A DNA stretch of 33,096 nt from an uncultured Rhodobiaceae bacterium. GTDB taxonomy: Bacteria > Pseudomonadota > Alphaproteobacteria > RS24. A program made the position numbers and the translations under genes. Under the pieces are notes generated by a model. The model had not been told where the DNA came from and did not search any database. It worked only from the letters and a program-made list of their open reading frames with translations. The first letter of the stretch is position 1. Each line of letters starts with the position of its first letter. The stretch lies in NCBI GenBank assembly GCA_937876775.1, contig CALEFA010000034.1, forward strand, positions 1 through 33,096. The letters are read 5' to 3'. Shown here piece by piece: positions 16,067 through 24,862 of the stretch.

Positions 16067-17959
16067 TTAGTGCTCCAGCCAAATCGGTGATGACCAAACA
16101 CGTTCCTGAATGGTTGCAGCCAGTGACGGATTGGGCCGAGATCCAGCCCGCAAAGCGTCCCATGTCGACCAACGACAGGTCGGGTTTTCAATTGCCCGCA
16201 CGTAGTAAAATGCGTTTTCATCAGCATTAAACTGCGGATCGCGCCAATGCGCTTTCAGCTCATCAGCGCCGCTATCTGCTTGATAAGAGCAATCGGTAAG
16301 GTCAACCTGCGCATTATTGTCAGGGCAACGATTGGTCGTCGCGTCAACCGGTGCGCCACCGGCACAGGCAATATCATAAACCGCTTCATGCGAAACGCCG
16401 TCGTTGTCAATCCAGCCTTTGATGATTTGCATACGCTGCAAAGGGGCGCTCAGCGGGTCACGTGTCGCCCACACCAGAAAATCAGGTTGCTTGTTTTTGC
16501 GGATTAGCAAGTCTGACCCCATCGGTACGCCTTTGGCGTAGGCTTTTTTCACTAATTGCGCGTCATCGAGTAGTTTGGGGCCCATGCCATAACCGGCAAA
16601 GAACCGAACCCGCATACGTGGCCCGCTTGTGCCGAAAGTTTCCTTGCGACGCATGGCAGCGAAAATAGACTGACGTGTATTCTCCTCAGCCCAAACGCCA
16701 GCCAAACCTGATGCCCCCCAGCTTGACCATTGCATATGCAAAAATCCCGGTGCCGGATTTTTTGGCGCCACACCTGTGCTGGCATCTTCCGGCATGTTGT
16801 ATTGGGTCCACATATTGCTGAGGCGGAAAACCTGTGCGCCCAAACGCTGCATCCAACTAAGTTCAACAGATCCGCGCAATACGCCATTGAAATCGACCAT
16901 GCCGATTTTCGACCAATAATTGCTCTCGGTAAATGCGCCCGCCCCGACATGGGTATCAGAAGCTGAAATCAGACCGAATTTGAACGGATTGCCAGCGCCG
17001 GCTTTTTGCAGTTCCAGACCCTTACGATAGGCTTCGCGCACATAGGAACCTTGTACTTTGCTTTCATACCAAGTGGCGATTTGGTATGGCATGATTTCGA
17101 AATTAGCGAATTCATCATTCGGCGACAAAAGCGGGTGCGTTTCTGATGTGCCTTTGACCTGAGAAATCTCAACCAATGGCTCATTACGCATACGCATAGC
17201 GCTATAACGCGCGTCGATCTCTTTGCCGTCATAGGTTTTATCCCAGAACATATAGCCGTCTGAGCCATTAGAGTTATGCGGGATGGCAATACTATCCATA
17301 CCTCTATCGCGCAGACTATCCATCCAACGCCATAGGTTTTCAGGGTTTTTTGAAATCAGACGCGAAAACGGCTCATCTGGCGCACCGTCTTCAAAAATCA
17401 CATTCCTGTGCAGGTTTTCAAACGTGTCTTGGCTGGATGTATATTCGTAGGCAGTAAAAGTGGTAAACTTGCCCGGATCATTGTGCCGGTCTGCGGCGGC
17501 AATTGTCTCTGCCCAAGCCGACCGAACAATATCCATATCTAACAGATCATCTTCAACTTGTTGGCCAATATACGGCAGCATTTGACCAAAGGCTTGGCGA
17601 CGTTCACTGGCCGTTTTGGCCTCACGAAGCGCCGTTGCCACACGGTGCGAACCAACAGAACTATCGGCGTCAAACATCGCCGGCACCATGCCAAGATACA
17701 TGGCATGATCGGTCGTCGCTTGGAAATCAAGTGGTACCGGAAGTTTCATCTCAAAACCGGCCGGATGGCCAATGGCCTCGCCTTTGGCATAACGATATGA
17801 CTCGTCCGGGCCGTTACGGTTGCCGAAAATAAACGCATCGAAAGATAGTTTTGTGTGTACGTGCGTTTCGCCAAATAGCGCTTCACGATTTTGCGGTGCG
17901 GCTTGGGCCAATGACGGCAAAAGCAGCGCAACCATAAGACCTGTTTTGATTTTATTCAT
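16067..17959 (-). CDS. Secreted DUF3604 protein (PHP-like putative phosphoesterase)
   Basis: 630 residues with a signal peptide (MNKIKTGLMVALLLPSLAQA, cut before APQ), so it is periplasmic. PHP-type metal motifs are visible: GETHVHTKLS (His33, His35), ATTDHAMYLG (Asp84, His85), IPHNSNGSDG and SASDTHVG. These fit a metal-dependent hydrolase of DUF3604, whose substrate is unknown. A cysteine-containing C-terminal part (CAGGAP, NRCPDN, DCSYQ, TCRW) could form disulfides. ATG 17959 has GGGAGGA 7 nt upstream. It is the first gene of the operon with the parvulin and HupE/UreJ genes and diverges from the PrpE-like gene. Confidence 0.88.
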   Translation of the reverse strand: MNKIKTGLMVALLLPSLAQAAPQNREALFGETHVHTKLSFDAFIFGNRNGPDESYRYAKGEAIGHPAGFEMKLPVPLDFQATTDHAMYLGMVPAMFDADSSVGSHRVATALREAKTASERRQAFGQMLPYIGQQVEDDLLDMDIVRSAWAETIAAADRHNDPGKFTTFTAYEYTSSQDTFENLHRNVIFEDGAPDEPFSRLISKNPENLWRWMDSLRDRGMDSIAIPHNSNGSDGYMFWDKTYDGKEIDARYSAMRMRNEPLVEISQVKGTSETHPLLSPNDEFANFEIMPYQIATWYESKVQGSYVREAYRKGLELQKAGAGNPFKFGLISASDTHVGAGAFTESNYWSKIGMVDFNGVLRGSVELSWMQRLGAQVFRLSNMWTQYNMPEDASTGVAPKNPAPGFLHMQWSSWGASGLAGVWAEENTRQSIFAAMRRKETFGTSGPRMRVRFFAGYGMGPKLLDDAQLVKKAYAKGVPMGSDLLIRKNKQPDFLVWATRDPLSAPLQRMQIIKGWIDNDGVSHEAVYDIACAGGAPVDATTNRCPDNNAQVDLTDCSYQADSGADELKAHWRDPQFNADENAFYYVRAIENPTCRWSTWDALRAGSRPNPSLAATIQERVWSSPIWLEH

Positions 17960-18033
17960 GACTTCCTCCCAGAAGACCAATTATTGCCAGATGAGCCCGA
18001 AAAGAACAAGACTAAAGCCGAAAAATAGGTGCA

Positions 18034-18061
18034 TTGCGTCGGTTTTGTTCTTTCCTATAAT
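18034..18061 (+). promoter_or_regulatory. Promoter of the prpE operon
   Basis: TTGCGT (18034-18039), a 16-nt spacer and a perfect TATAAT (18056-18061) place the start near 18068. That rules against the GTG at 18067 as the prpE start. One arm of a 9-bp inverted repeat (18001-18009 with 18045-18053) lies between the -35 and -10 boxes, a plausible repressor position. Confidence 0.7.
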
Positions 18062-18081
18062 CAGGGGTGAGGGAGTTCACA

Positions 18082-20004
18082 ATGACACAAGAAAAATATG
18101 CGGATATTTATCAAAGCTGGCGCGATGCACCGGAGGCCTTTTGGGCAGCACAGGCGACGCTGATAGACTGGTCAAAACCACCGGAAACAATTTTCCAAAC
18201 CAATGAATCCGGCGACCGTTGGTATGTCGATGGCGAAATGAACACATGTTATAATTGCGTCGACCGCCATGTTGCGGCTGGACACGGTGAGCGTGAAGCG
18301 CTGATTTATGACAGCCCAATGACTGGCAGGTGTGAAAAAATAACCTATGCCGCGCTGCAAGAACGAGTCGAGTGCGTCGCTGGTATGTTGCAAAACCACA
18401 ATATTGGCAAAGGTGATAGGGTGATTATCTATATGCCGATGATTGCCGAAACGGCGATTGCGGCGCTCGCCTGCGCCCGTTTGGGAGCGGTTCACTCAAT
18501 TGTTTTTGGCGGATTTGCGGCTGCTGAGCTGGCAACGCGGATAGATGACGCCCAACCAAAAATGATCATGGCAGCCTCTTGCGGCCTCGAACCGGGTCGG
18601 GTGATTGCCTATAAACCCTTAATTGACGCCGCCATTGAACTGGCCGAGCACAAACCAGACCATGTTGTGATGTGGCAACGCCCAGAACAGCCGGCCAAGC
18701 TTTCCGCCCCCCGTGATGTCGACTGGCAAAGCCAAGAGCAAGCCGCGCGAGCGGCCAATTTGCGGCCAGCTTGCGTCGCCGTAAAAGCCACTGACCCGCT
18801 GTATATTCTTTACACCTCCGGCACCACAGGCATTCCCAAAGGTGTGGTGCGAGACAATGGCGGCCATTTGGTGGCGCTGTGTTGGTCGATGAAGAATATT
18901 TATAACATCGCCCCCGGCGAGGTGTTTTGGTCGGCCTCAGACTTTGGCTGGGTCGTTGGCCACAGCTTTATTCTTTATGGCCCGCTGGCCATTGGTGCCA
19001 CCAGCGTAATTTATGAGGGTAAACCAGTGGGTACGCCGGATGCTGGCGTTTTTTGGCGGGTGATGTCAGCCCATAATGTGCGCGCCTTATTTACCGCCCC
19101 AACGGCTTTTCGGGCAATCAAAAAACAAGACCCTGACGGCAAGCTGATCAAAGATTACGACCTATCATCACTCCGCACGCTTTATTTGGCTGGCGAACGA
19201 GTTGACCCTGACACAATTAATTGGGCTGAGGCACATTTAAAAATTCCAGTGATTGATAATTGGTGGCAAACCGAAACCGGCTGGCCGATTTGCGCCAATC
19301 CAATTGGCATTGAAACACTGCCGATTAAAAAAGGCTCGCCCGCGCGCGCCATGCCAGGTTATGAAATCGCCGTTCTTGATGACAGCAACCAGCCCGTCGG
19401 CCCCAATGAGACCGGCGCGATTGTCATTAAACTGCCCCTGCCGCCCGGTTGCCTGCCAGATTTATGGCAAAACAATGAAGGCTTTCAAACCGCCTATATG
19501 GTTGATTATCCGGGCTATTACAAAACCGGCGACGCTGGTTTTCTGGATGAGGACAGCTATCTTTACGTGATGTCGCGCACCGATGATATTATCAATGTCG
19601 CCGGTCACCGCCTATCGACCGGCAGTATGGAAGAAGTGCTTGCTGGCCACAAAGACATCGCCGAATGCGCGGTTTTAGGCGTGCGCGACGCATTGAAAGG
19701 CGAAGTGCCGCTGGGGCTATTGGTGCTCAATGATGGGGTCAATCGCCCCGATGATGAAATTCTTACCGAAGCTATCCAGCTGGTACGCGACCAAATCGGG
19801 CCCGTGGCCGCTTTCAAACTGGCTTTGCGCGTCGCCCGTTTGCCTAAGACACGGTCGGGCAAAATCTTACGCGCCACGATACGCAAAATTGCCAATGGCG
19901 AGACGTGGGCCATGCCGGCAACAATTGACGACCCCGCGATTCTCGACGAGATTAGTCAGGCACTGCATGACATTGGCTATCCGCAACCCAAGGAAAATGA
20001 ATAG
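18082..20004 (+). CDS. prpE: Propionate-CoA ligase-like acyl-CoA synthetase
   Basis: 640 residues of the acetyl/propionyl-CoA synthetase branch of AMP-forming enzymes. It activates a short-chain acid with ATP and CoA. Motifs: the P-loop YTSGTTGIPKG (244-254), the PrpE-typical continuation VVRDNGGHLVAL, WWQTETGWP, YKTGDAG, and the C-terminal Lys in LPKTRSGKILRA (about 594), the usual target of acetylation control. The ATG at 18082 follows GAGGGAG and lies 14 nt from the predicted transcription start. It heads an operon with a crotonase, a serine hydrolase and an aminotransferase. Acrylate or 3-hydroxypropionate are possible alternative substrates. Confidence 0.88.
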   Translation: MTQEKYADIYQSWRDAPEAFWAAQATLIDWSKPPETIFQTNESGDRWYVDGEMNTCYNCVDRHVAAGHGEREALIYDSPMTGRCEKITYAALQERVECVAGMLQNHNIGKGDRVIIYMPMIAETAIAALACARLGAVHSIVFGGFAAAELATRIDDAQPKMIMAASCGLEPGRVIAYKPLIDAAIELAEHKPDHVVMWQRPEQPAKLSAPRDVDWQSQEQAARAANLRPACVAVKATDPLYILYTSGTTGIPKGVVRDNGGHLVALCWSMKNIYNIAPGEVFWSASDFGWVVGHSFILYGPLAIGATSVIYEGKPVGTPDAGVFWRVMSAHNVRALFTAPTAFRAIKKQDPDGKLIKDYDLSSLRTLYLAGERVDPDTINWAEAHLKIPVIDNWWQTETGWPICANPIGIETLPIKKGSPARAMPGYEIAVLDDSNQPVGPNETGAIVIKLPLPPGCLPDLWQNNEGFQTAYMVDYPGYYKTGDAGFLDEDSYLYVMSRTDDIINVAGHRLSTGSMEEVLAGHKDIAECAVLGVRDALKGEVPLGLLVLNDGVNRPDDEILTEAIQLVRDQIGPVAAFKLALRVARLPKTRSGKILRATIRKIANGETWAMPATIDDPAILDEISQALHDIGYPQPKENE

Positions 20005-20011
20005 GAATAAA

Positions 20012-20791
20012 ATGAGTAATTTAATTAGCGTTGAACATCGCGAAGGCATTGCCTTGTTAACCCTTAATCGTCCCGAAGCGATGAATGCGCTATCGCGCGA
20101 TCTGCGGCAGCAACTATCGGAAACCATTGACGCCATGGAAGCCGACGACAATGTGCGGGTGATTATTCTCACCGGGGCTGGCGAGCGGGCATTTACCGCA
20201 GGCCTCGATTTGAAAGAATTGGGCAGCGAAGACGGCGGCCCGGCGCTGACCATTGAAAGTTTCGATCCGGTCAAATCATTGGAGCGTTTTTCAGGCCCAA
20301 TCATTGGTGCCATTAACGGTGTTGCAATCACCGGCGGCTTCGAGCTGGCTTTGGCATGCGATGTGCTAATTGGCTCGCCCAATGCACGCTTCGCCGACAC
20401 ACACGCGCGGGTCGGCATTTTACCTGGCTGGGGTTTAAGCCAAAAATTATCCCGCTTGCTCGGCCCCTCACGGGCCAAAGAAGCCTCGCTGACTGGTAAT
20501 TTCATATCTGCCGAGCAGGCTTTGGCGTGGGGCCTGATCAACCATATTGTGCCACAGGATCAATTGCTTGAGGCCGCCTTCAAGCTTGCGGGCGATATGC
20601 TGTCATGCGTGCCTGAAACCTTGGATGCCTATAAAGCCCTGATTGATGATGGCTATGCCGCCAGTTTCGGCGACGGCCTGAAATTGGAAGCACAGCGAGG
20701 CCGCGCCGCCAATCAGCAAGTCAATGGAGATGCCATTGAAGCGCGCCGAGAGGCCATTCGCCAGCGCGGTCAAAAGCAAAAATCTAACTAA
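20012..20791 (+). CDS. Enoyl-CoA hydratase/isomerase family protein
   Basis: 259 residues with crotonase motifs AFTAGLDLKEL (oxyanion hole), GAINGVAITGGFELALACD (first catalytic Glu111 present) and ARFADTHARVGILPGWGLSQ. In the last block the second catalytic Glu of classical hydratase aligns with His131, a feature of one common bacterial EchA-type subgroup. Hydratase activity is therefore uncertain. The long upstream frame back to 19730 runs inside prpE and is rejected. ATG 20012 has AGGA 5 nt upstream and lies 7 nt after the prpE stop, so the genes are co-transcribed. A 14-bp direct repeat spans its stop codon. Confidence 0.87.
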   Translation: MSNLISVEHREGIALLTLNRPEAMNALSRDLRQQLSETIDAMEADDNVRVIILTGAGERAFTAGLDLKELGSEDGGPALTIESFDPVKSLERFSGPIIGAINGVAITGGFELALACDVLIGSPNARFADTHARVGILPGWGLSQKLSRLLGPSRAKEASLTGNFISAEQALAWGLINHIVPQDQLLEAAFKLAGDMLSCVPETLDAYKALIDDGYAASFGDGLKLEAQRGRAANQQVNGDAIEARREAIRQRGQKQKSN

Positions 20792-20819
20792 ATTAAAAAT
20801 CTAACTAAGGAAATTCACT

Positions 20820-22049
20820 ATGTATGACACGCCTCGCCTCACCCCCAAATCATCGTCTCTCTCAGGATGGCGCGCGCCGCAAAATATACGCTGGGCATTG
20901 CGCAATTTTTCCATTTTGCCAAGCATGATGGTACCGCGTGGCGAGACCACATATCAGTTGGAAAAAGGGCGCCAGTTTGACGTCGAGAGTTTCACCTATG
21001 ATTTTCAGGGCCAGCAAGTCCGCCTCGGTGACGCCATGCAAGCCGACAGCATGGATGGCTATATCGTGATCAAGGATAATGAAATTATCTTTGAAAAATA
21101 TTTCGATAATTTCCGCAACCATGACCACCATTTATGGGCATCAATGACCAAGTCACTCATCTCAACCGCTTACGGCATCGCGGTCGATGAATTTGGCATT
21201 GATGAAACCAAAACACCGGCTGATTATATAGAGGAACTGGCTGATAGCGTGTTTGCTGAGGTCACCATTCGCGACGTCTTAAACATGGTGACCGCGTTAA
21301 ATTACACCGAGGAATATGATGAAATGACGCCCGGCAGTGTACATTTTGAGTATTTCCGCCGACTTGGATTATTTGCTGATTTCGAATTAATGGCCATCGA
21401 CCCAATGCAGTCCGATGCGCCGCGCGGCATCCAATCCATGCTGCCGCAGTTTGAACAGGCTGAAGGTGGCGTCACTGGTGGCAAGTTTGAATATCAATCA
21501 CCCAATGTTGATGTGATTGGCATGCTGATCGAACGCGTCTCTAAGCAAAGCATTCGTGACTATGTGCAGGCGAAAATCTGGGGTCCATTGGGCACTGACC
21601 ACGATGCGAGTTTCAGCACCGATGTTGCCTTTTCGCCAATCGCCACTGGCGGCTTTAACTCGACCCTGCGCGACGCCGCACGGTTTGGCCTCATGGCACT
21701 GGGCGACGGCAAACTAGGCGACACGCAAATCGCCCCAAGCGCCTGGATTCAAGATACTTATAAGCTGACAGACAAAGATTTAGCGGCCGGACAAGCAGCC
21801 GTCCAATCGGATATTGAAAACCCGCGTTATATTCCGGGCTTCACCGGATATCGCAGTTTTTGGTGGCAATTTGACCAGAGCCAAGGCGAACGCATGGCCA
21901 TGGGCGTGCATGGGCAAGTGATTTACGTCAATAAAGCCAAAAACTTAGTGATTGCCAATTTTGCCAGCCCTGAGCAAACCGCCAATATGCTGCGTCCGAG
22001 CTTCAAGCAAATGCTGACTGGCACACGAGCCCTTGCGGCAAGCCTATAA
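20820..22049 (+). CDS. Serine hydrolase, beta-lactamase/NylB-like family
   Basis: 409 residues of the penicillin-binding-like serine hydrolase superfamily. The nucleophile motif is ASMTKS (Ser108-x2-Lys111), the tyrosine motif FEYQSPNVD (Tyr225), and the third motif is GVHGQ near the C-terminus. The overall order resembles 6-aminohexanoate-dimer hydrolase and EstB-type esterases more than true beta-lactamases. No signal peptide is evident, which points to a cytoplasmic amidase or esterase. AAGGA precedes ATG 20820. The gene lies 28 nt after the crotonase and 1 nt before the aminotransferase; it might release an amino acid for that enzyme, which is inference. Confidence 0.85.
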   Translation: MYDTPRLTPKSSSLSGWRAPQNIRWALRNFSILPSMMVPRGETTYQLEKGRQFDVESFTYDFQGQQVRLGDAMQADSMDGYIVIKDNEIIFEKYFDNFRNHDHHLWASMTKSLISTAYGIAVDEFGIDETKTPADYIEELADSVFAEVTIRDVLNMVTALNYTEEYDEMTPGSVHFEYFRRLGLFADFELMAIDPMQSDAPRGIQSMLPQFEQAEGGVTGGKFEYQSPNVDVIGMLIERVSKQSIRDYVQAKIWGPLGTDHDASFSTDVAFSPIATGGFNSTLRDAARFGLMALGDGKLGDTQIAPSAWIQDTYKLTDKDLAAGQAAVQSDIENPRYIPGFTGYRSFWWQFDQSQGERMAMGVHGQVIYVNKAKNLVIANFASPEQTANMLRPSFKQMLTGTRALAASL

Positions 22050-22050
22050 A

Positions 22051-23367
22051 ATGACCGCGCCGAATGATCTCGATGCATTTTTCATGCCGTTTACGGCCAG
22101 CCGTCAGTTCAAGGCGAATCCTCGGCTGCTGACCCATGCCAAGGGCATGTATTATACCGCGCATGATGGCCGCAAAATTATGGACGGCACGGCTGGTCTT
22201 TGGTGCGTCAATGCCGGTCATGGTCGCGAAACCATCACCCAAGCCATCGCCGCGCAATTAAACCAATTGGATTACGCACCAGCCCTGCAAGTGGCCCACC
22301 CTAAAGCCTTTGAGCTCGCCAATCGGCTGGTTGCCATGACGCCGGAGCCCCTGCAACACGCGTTTTTCACCAACTCCGGTTCCGAGAGTGCCGATACCGC
22401 GCTGAAAATTGCGCGCGCCTATCATCAGGCACGCGGCGAGCACGAACGCACGGTTTTAATTGGTCGCGCGCGCGGCTATCACGGGGTTAATTTCGGCGGC
22501 ATTAGCGCCGGCGGCATTGCCAATAACCGCGCCGCCTTCGGGCCATTACTCGGCGATAGCGATCACTTATGCGACACACATGATTTGGCCATAAACGGTT
22601 TTTCGCGCGGTCAACCGAAGGCTGGCGGGCTGGCCATGGCCGATGACTTATTGCGGCTGATTGAGACTTATGGCGGCCATCGCATTGCCGCCGTCATGGT
22701 CGAGCCAGTAGCCGGATCGACCGGTGTGCTCGTGCCGCCGGTGGGCTATTTGCAACGCTTACGCGAGATTTGCGACGCGCATGGCATATTGCTGATTTTC
22801 GACGAGGTGATTACCGGCTTCGGGCGATTGGGCACCGGCTTTGCCAGCGATTATTTCTCAGTCACGCCAGATATTATGGCACTGGCCAAAGGTCTCACCA
22901 GCGCCACTTATCCATTGGGCGCGGTGATGGTAACGCGAGAAATTCACGATGCCTTTATGCATGGCCCCGAACATATCATTGAGTTTTTCCATGGCTATAC
23001 ATATTCAGGCCATCCGGTGGCCTGCGCTGCCGCTTTGGCGACCTTAGATATTTACCAAAACGAGGGATTGTTTGCCTATGCCGCCAGCCTAGCGCAGCAA
23101 TGGGAAGATGGTCTGCATAGTTTAGCCGATTGCCCGCATGTGATTGATGTGCGCAATATTGGGTTGATGGGGGCTGTTGAATTGCAACCGCTAGATCAAG
23201 CCCCAGTTAAGCGGGCTTTTGACGCTTATCTGCGCGCCTATGACAAGGGCTTTCTCATCCGTACAACCGGCGACATTATCGCCCTCTCGCCGCCCTTGAT
23301 TATTGAACCGGATGAAATATCCCAGCTTTTTCAATGTTTGCGCGAGGTGCTGCACGAAATTGACTAA
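22051..23367 (+). CDS. Beta-alanine/omega-amino acid-pyruvate aminotransferase
   Basis: 438 residues, class III PLP aminotransferase. It begins LDAFFMPFTASRQFK, the usual start of omega-amino-acid:pyruvate transaminases. PLP-site features are TNSGSESADTALK, the Asp in LIFDEVITGFGR (about 251) and the Schiff-base Lys280 in ALAKGLTSATYPLGAV. With beta-alanine it would give malonate semialdehyde plus alanine. The ATG lies 1 nt after the stop of the serine hydrolase and lacks a good ribosome site, so translation is probably coupled. It overlaps the convergent monooxygenase gene by 4 nt. MmsA, the next enzyme for its product, is encoded at 24863-26359. Confidence 0.9.
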   Translation: MTAPNDLDAFFMPFTASRQFKANPRLLTHAKGMYYTAHDGRKIMDGTAGLWCVNAGHGRETITQAIAAQLNQLDYAPALQVAHPKAFELANRLVAMTPEPLQHAFFTNSGSESADTALKIARAYHQARGEHERTVLIGRARGYHGVNFGGISAGGIANNRAAFGPLLGDSDHLCDTHDLAINGFSRGQPKAGGLAMADDLLRLIETYGGHRIAAVMVEPVAGSTGVLVPPVGYLQRLREICDAHGILLIFDEVITGFGRLGTGFASDYFSVTPDIMALAKGLTSATYPLGAVMVTREIHDAFMHGPEHIIEFFHGYTYSGHPVACAAALATLDIYQNEGLFAYAASLAQQWEDGLHSLADCPHVIDVRNIGLMGAVELQPLDQAPVKRAFDAYLRAYDKGFLIRTTGDIIALSPPLIIEPDEISQLFQCLREVLHEID

Positions 23368-24830
23368 TTGGCATCGCCTTTAGAGAACTCAATATCTTTG
23401 CCAACTTCGCCGAAATTAACGCTGAAAATGTCTTTGATATAATTTTGATACATTTTCCAAGGTGCCACAGTGCCTTGTTTTGGCAATTCGCCTGCCTTGC
23501 GTACCACATAGCCGGAGGTGAAATCGAGCAATGGCTCAACATCGACCTTGGACGGATCAATGGTTGGCACCGCCTTTGTATAGCCCTTGCTATCCATAAA
23601 TTTCAGCAGGCGGCAGACATAGGCCGACGTTAAATCGCAACGCAATGTCCATGACGCATTGGTATAGCCAAATGACGTCGCCAAATTCGGCAGGCCAGAA
23701 AACATCATGCCTTTGTAATTCATAATGTCGCCGGGAATAATCGCTTGCCCATCGACACTAAGTTGCATATTGCCAAAGAAATTCAGGTCTAGACCAGTGG
23801 CCGAAACAATAATATCGGCGTCGAGGGTCTCGCCCGATTTCAGCGTAATGCCGTTTTCGCTAAAAGCCTCAATATGGTCGGTGACGATGTCAGACTTACC
23901 CGAACGCAGAGCGGCAAAAAAATCGCCATCTGGGGCTAAACAGACGCGCTGATCCCATGGGTTATAGCTCGGCGTCAAATGTTTATCGATATCGAACCCA
24001 GCCGGTACTTGTTCGGCCAAACCACTCAGCAACAATTTCTTGGCGCGCTGCGGATAGCTGCGGCAATACCAGAAAAACAACCGTCCCATAATCACATTGC
24101 GCCAGCGCGTCAGACCATAGGCCAACCGTGATGGCAGATAACGGCGAACGAAATTGGCAAAACCATCTTCGGCCGGACGCGACACAATATAAGTCGGCGA
24201 ACGTTGCAACATGGTCACGCTGGCGGCTTTTTCTGCCATTGCTGGCACAAGCGTCACAGCGGTCGCGCCAGAGCCAATGACAACGACTTTCTTGCCTTCG
24301 TAATCAAGCTCTTCTGGCCAAAACTGCGGGTGCACAACCTGCCCCTTGAAAGCCTCTTCATTAGGGAATTTTGGCTGATAGCCCTGATCATAATTATAAT
24401 ATCCAGCGCAGACATGCAGGAAATTGCAACTCCGCGTTTCAGTTTCGCCGCTGGCCTGATCAGCAATCGTCAGCGTCCATGTCGAACTGGCCGATGACCA
24501 CGTCGCATTGGTTACTTTTTTGCAAAATTTAATCTTTTCGCCAAAACCGCCATCGGCCACGGCACCGCGCAAATACTCCATAATTGACGGTGCATCGGCG
24601 ATTGCCTTCGGGTCTCTCCACGGACGAAAGGCAAAGCCCAGCGTGTACATGTCACTGTCCGAACGAATGCCGGGATAGCGGAACAAATCCCACGTGCCAC
24701 CAATATCATTGCGCCCTTCTAAAATTTCGAAGCTTTTATCGGGACATTTTTCTTGCAGATAATGAGCCGATGAAATGCCGGAAATGCCCGCGCCAATAAT
24801 AAGTACATCGGTGTGATTAGCCTGAACCAT
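23364..24830 (-). CDS. Flavin-containing Baeyer-Villiger-type monooxygenase
   Basis: 488 residues, class B flavoprotein monooxygenase, closest in pattern to the EtaA-like group. FAD-binding GAGISG (13-18) and GGTWDLFRYPGIRSDSD are at the N-terminus. The Baeyer-Villiger fingerprint FKGQVVHPQFW (161-171, FxGxxxHxxxW) is perfect, and the NADPH Rossmann motif GSGATA is at 186-191. It should insert oxygen into a ketone, or oxidise S/N centres, using NADPH and O2. AGGAGA precedes ATG 24830. It lies 32 nt downstream of mmsA on the same strand, so they probably share a transcript. Natural substrate unknown. Confidence 0.9.
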   Translation of the reverse strand: MVQANHTDVLIIGAGISGISSAHYLQEKCPDKSFEILEGRNDIGGTWDLFRYPGIRSDSDMYTLGFAFRPWRDPKAIADAPSIMEYLRGAVADGGFGEKIKFCKKVTNATWSSASSTWTLTIADQASGETETRSCNFLHVCAGYYNYDQGYQPKFPNEEAFKGQVVHPQFWPEELDYEGKKVVVIGSGATAVTLVPAMAEKAASVTMLQRSPTYIVSRPAEDGFANFVRRYLPSRLAYGLTRWRNVIMGRLFFWYCRSYPQRAKKLLLSGLAEQVPAGFDIDKHLTPSYNPWDQRVCLAPDGDFFAALRSGKSDIVTDHIEAFSENGITLKSGETLDADIIVSATGLDLNFFGNMQLSVDGQAIIPGDIMNYKGMMFSGLPNLATSFGYTNASWTLRCDLTSAYVCRLLKFMDSKGYTKAVPTIDPSKVDVEPLLDFTSGYVVRKAGELPKQGTVAPWKMYQNYIKDIFSVNFGEVGKDIEFSKGDAN

Positions 24831-24862
24831 AATATCTCCTGAGCTAGCGATCCCGCCAGTTG

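Noticed and set aside
18067..18081. GTG start giving a longer PrpE-like protein
   Set aside because: The predicted transcription start is near 18068 and GAGGGAG is positioned for ATG 18082.
19730..20011. N-terminal extension of the second crotonase
   Set aside because: It overlaps the C-terminal domain of the PrpE-like enzyme in another frame and has no crotonase similarity; ATG 20012 has a ribosome site.
20820..22049. Antibiotic-resistance beta-lactamase
   Set aside because: The S-x-x-K serine hydrolase lacks a signal peptide and resembles NylB/EstB-type hydrolases, so a resistance role is not supported.
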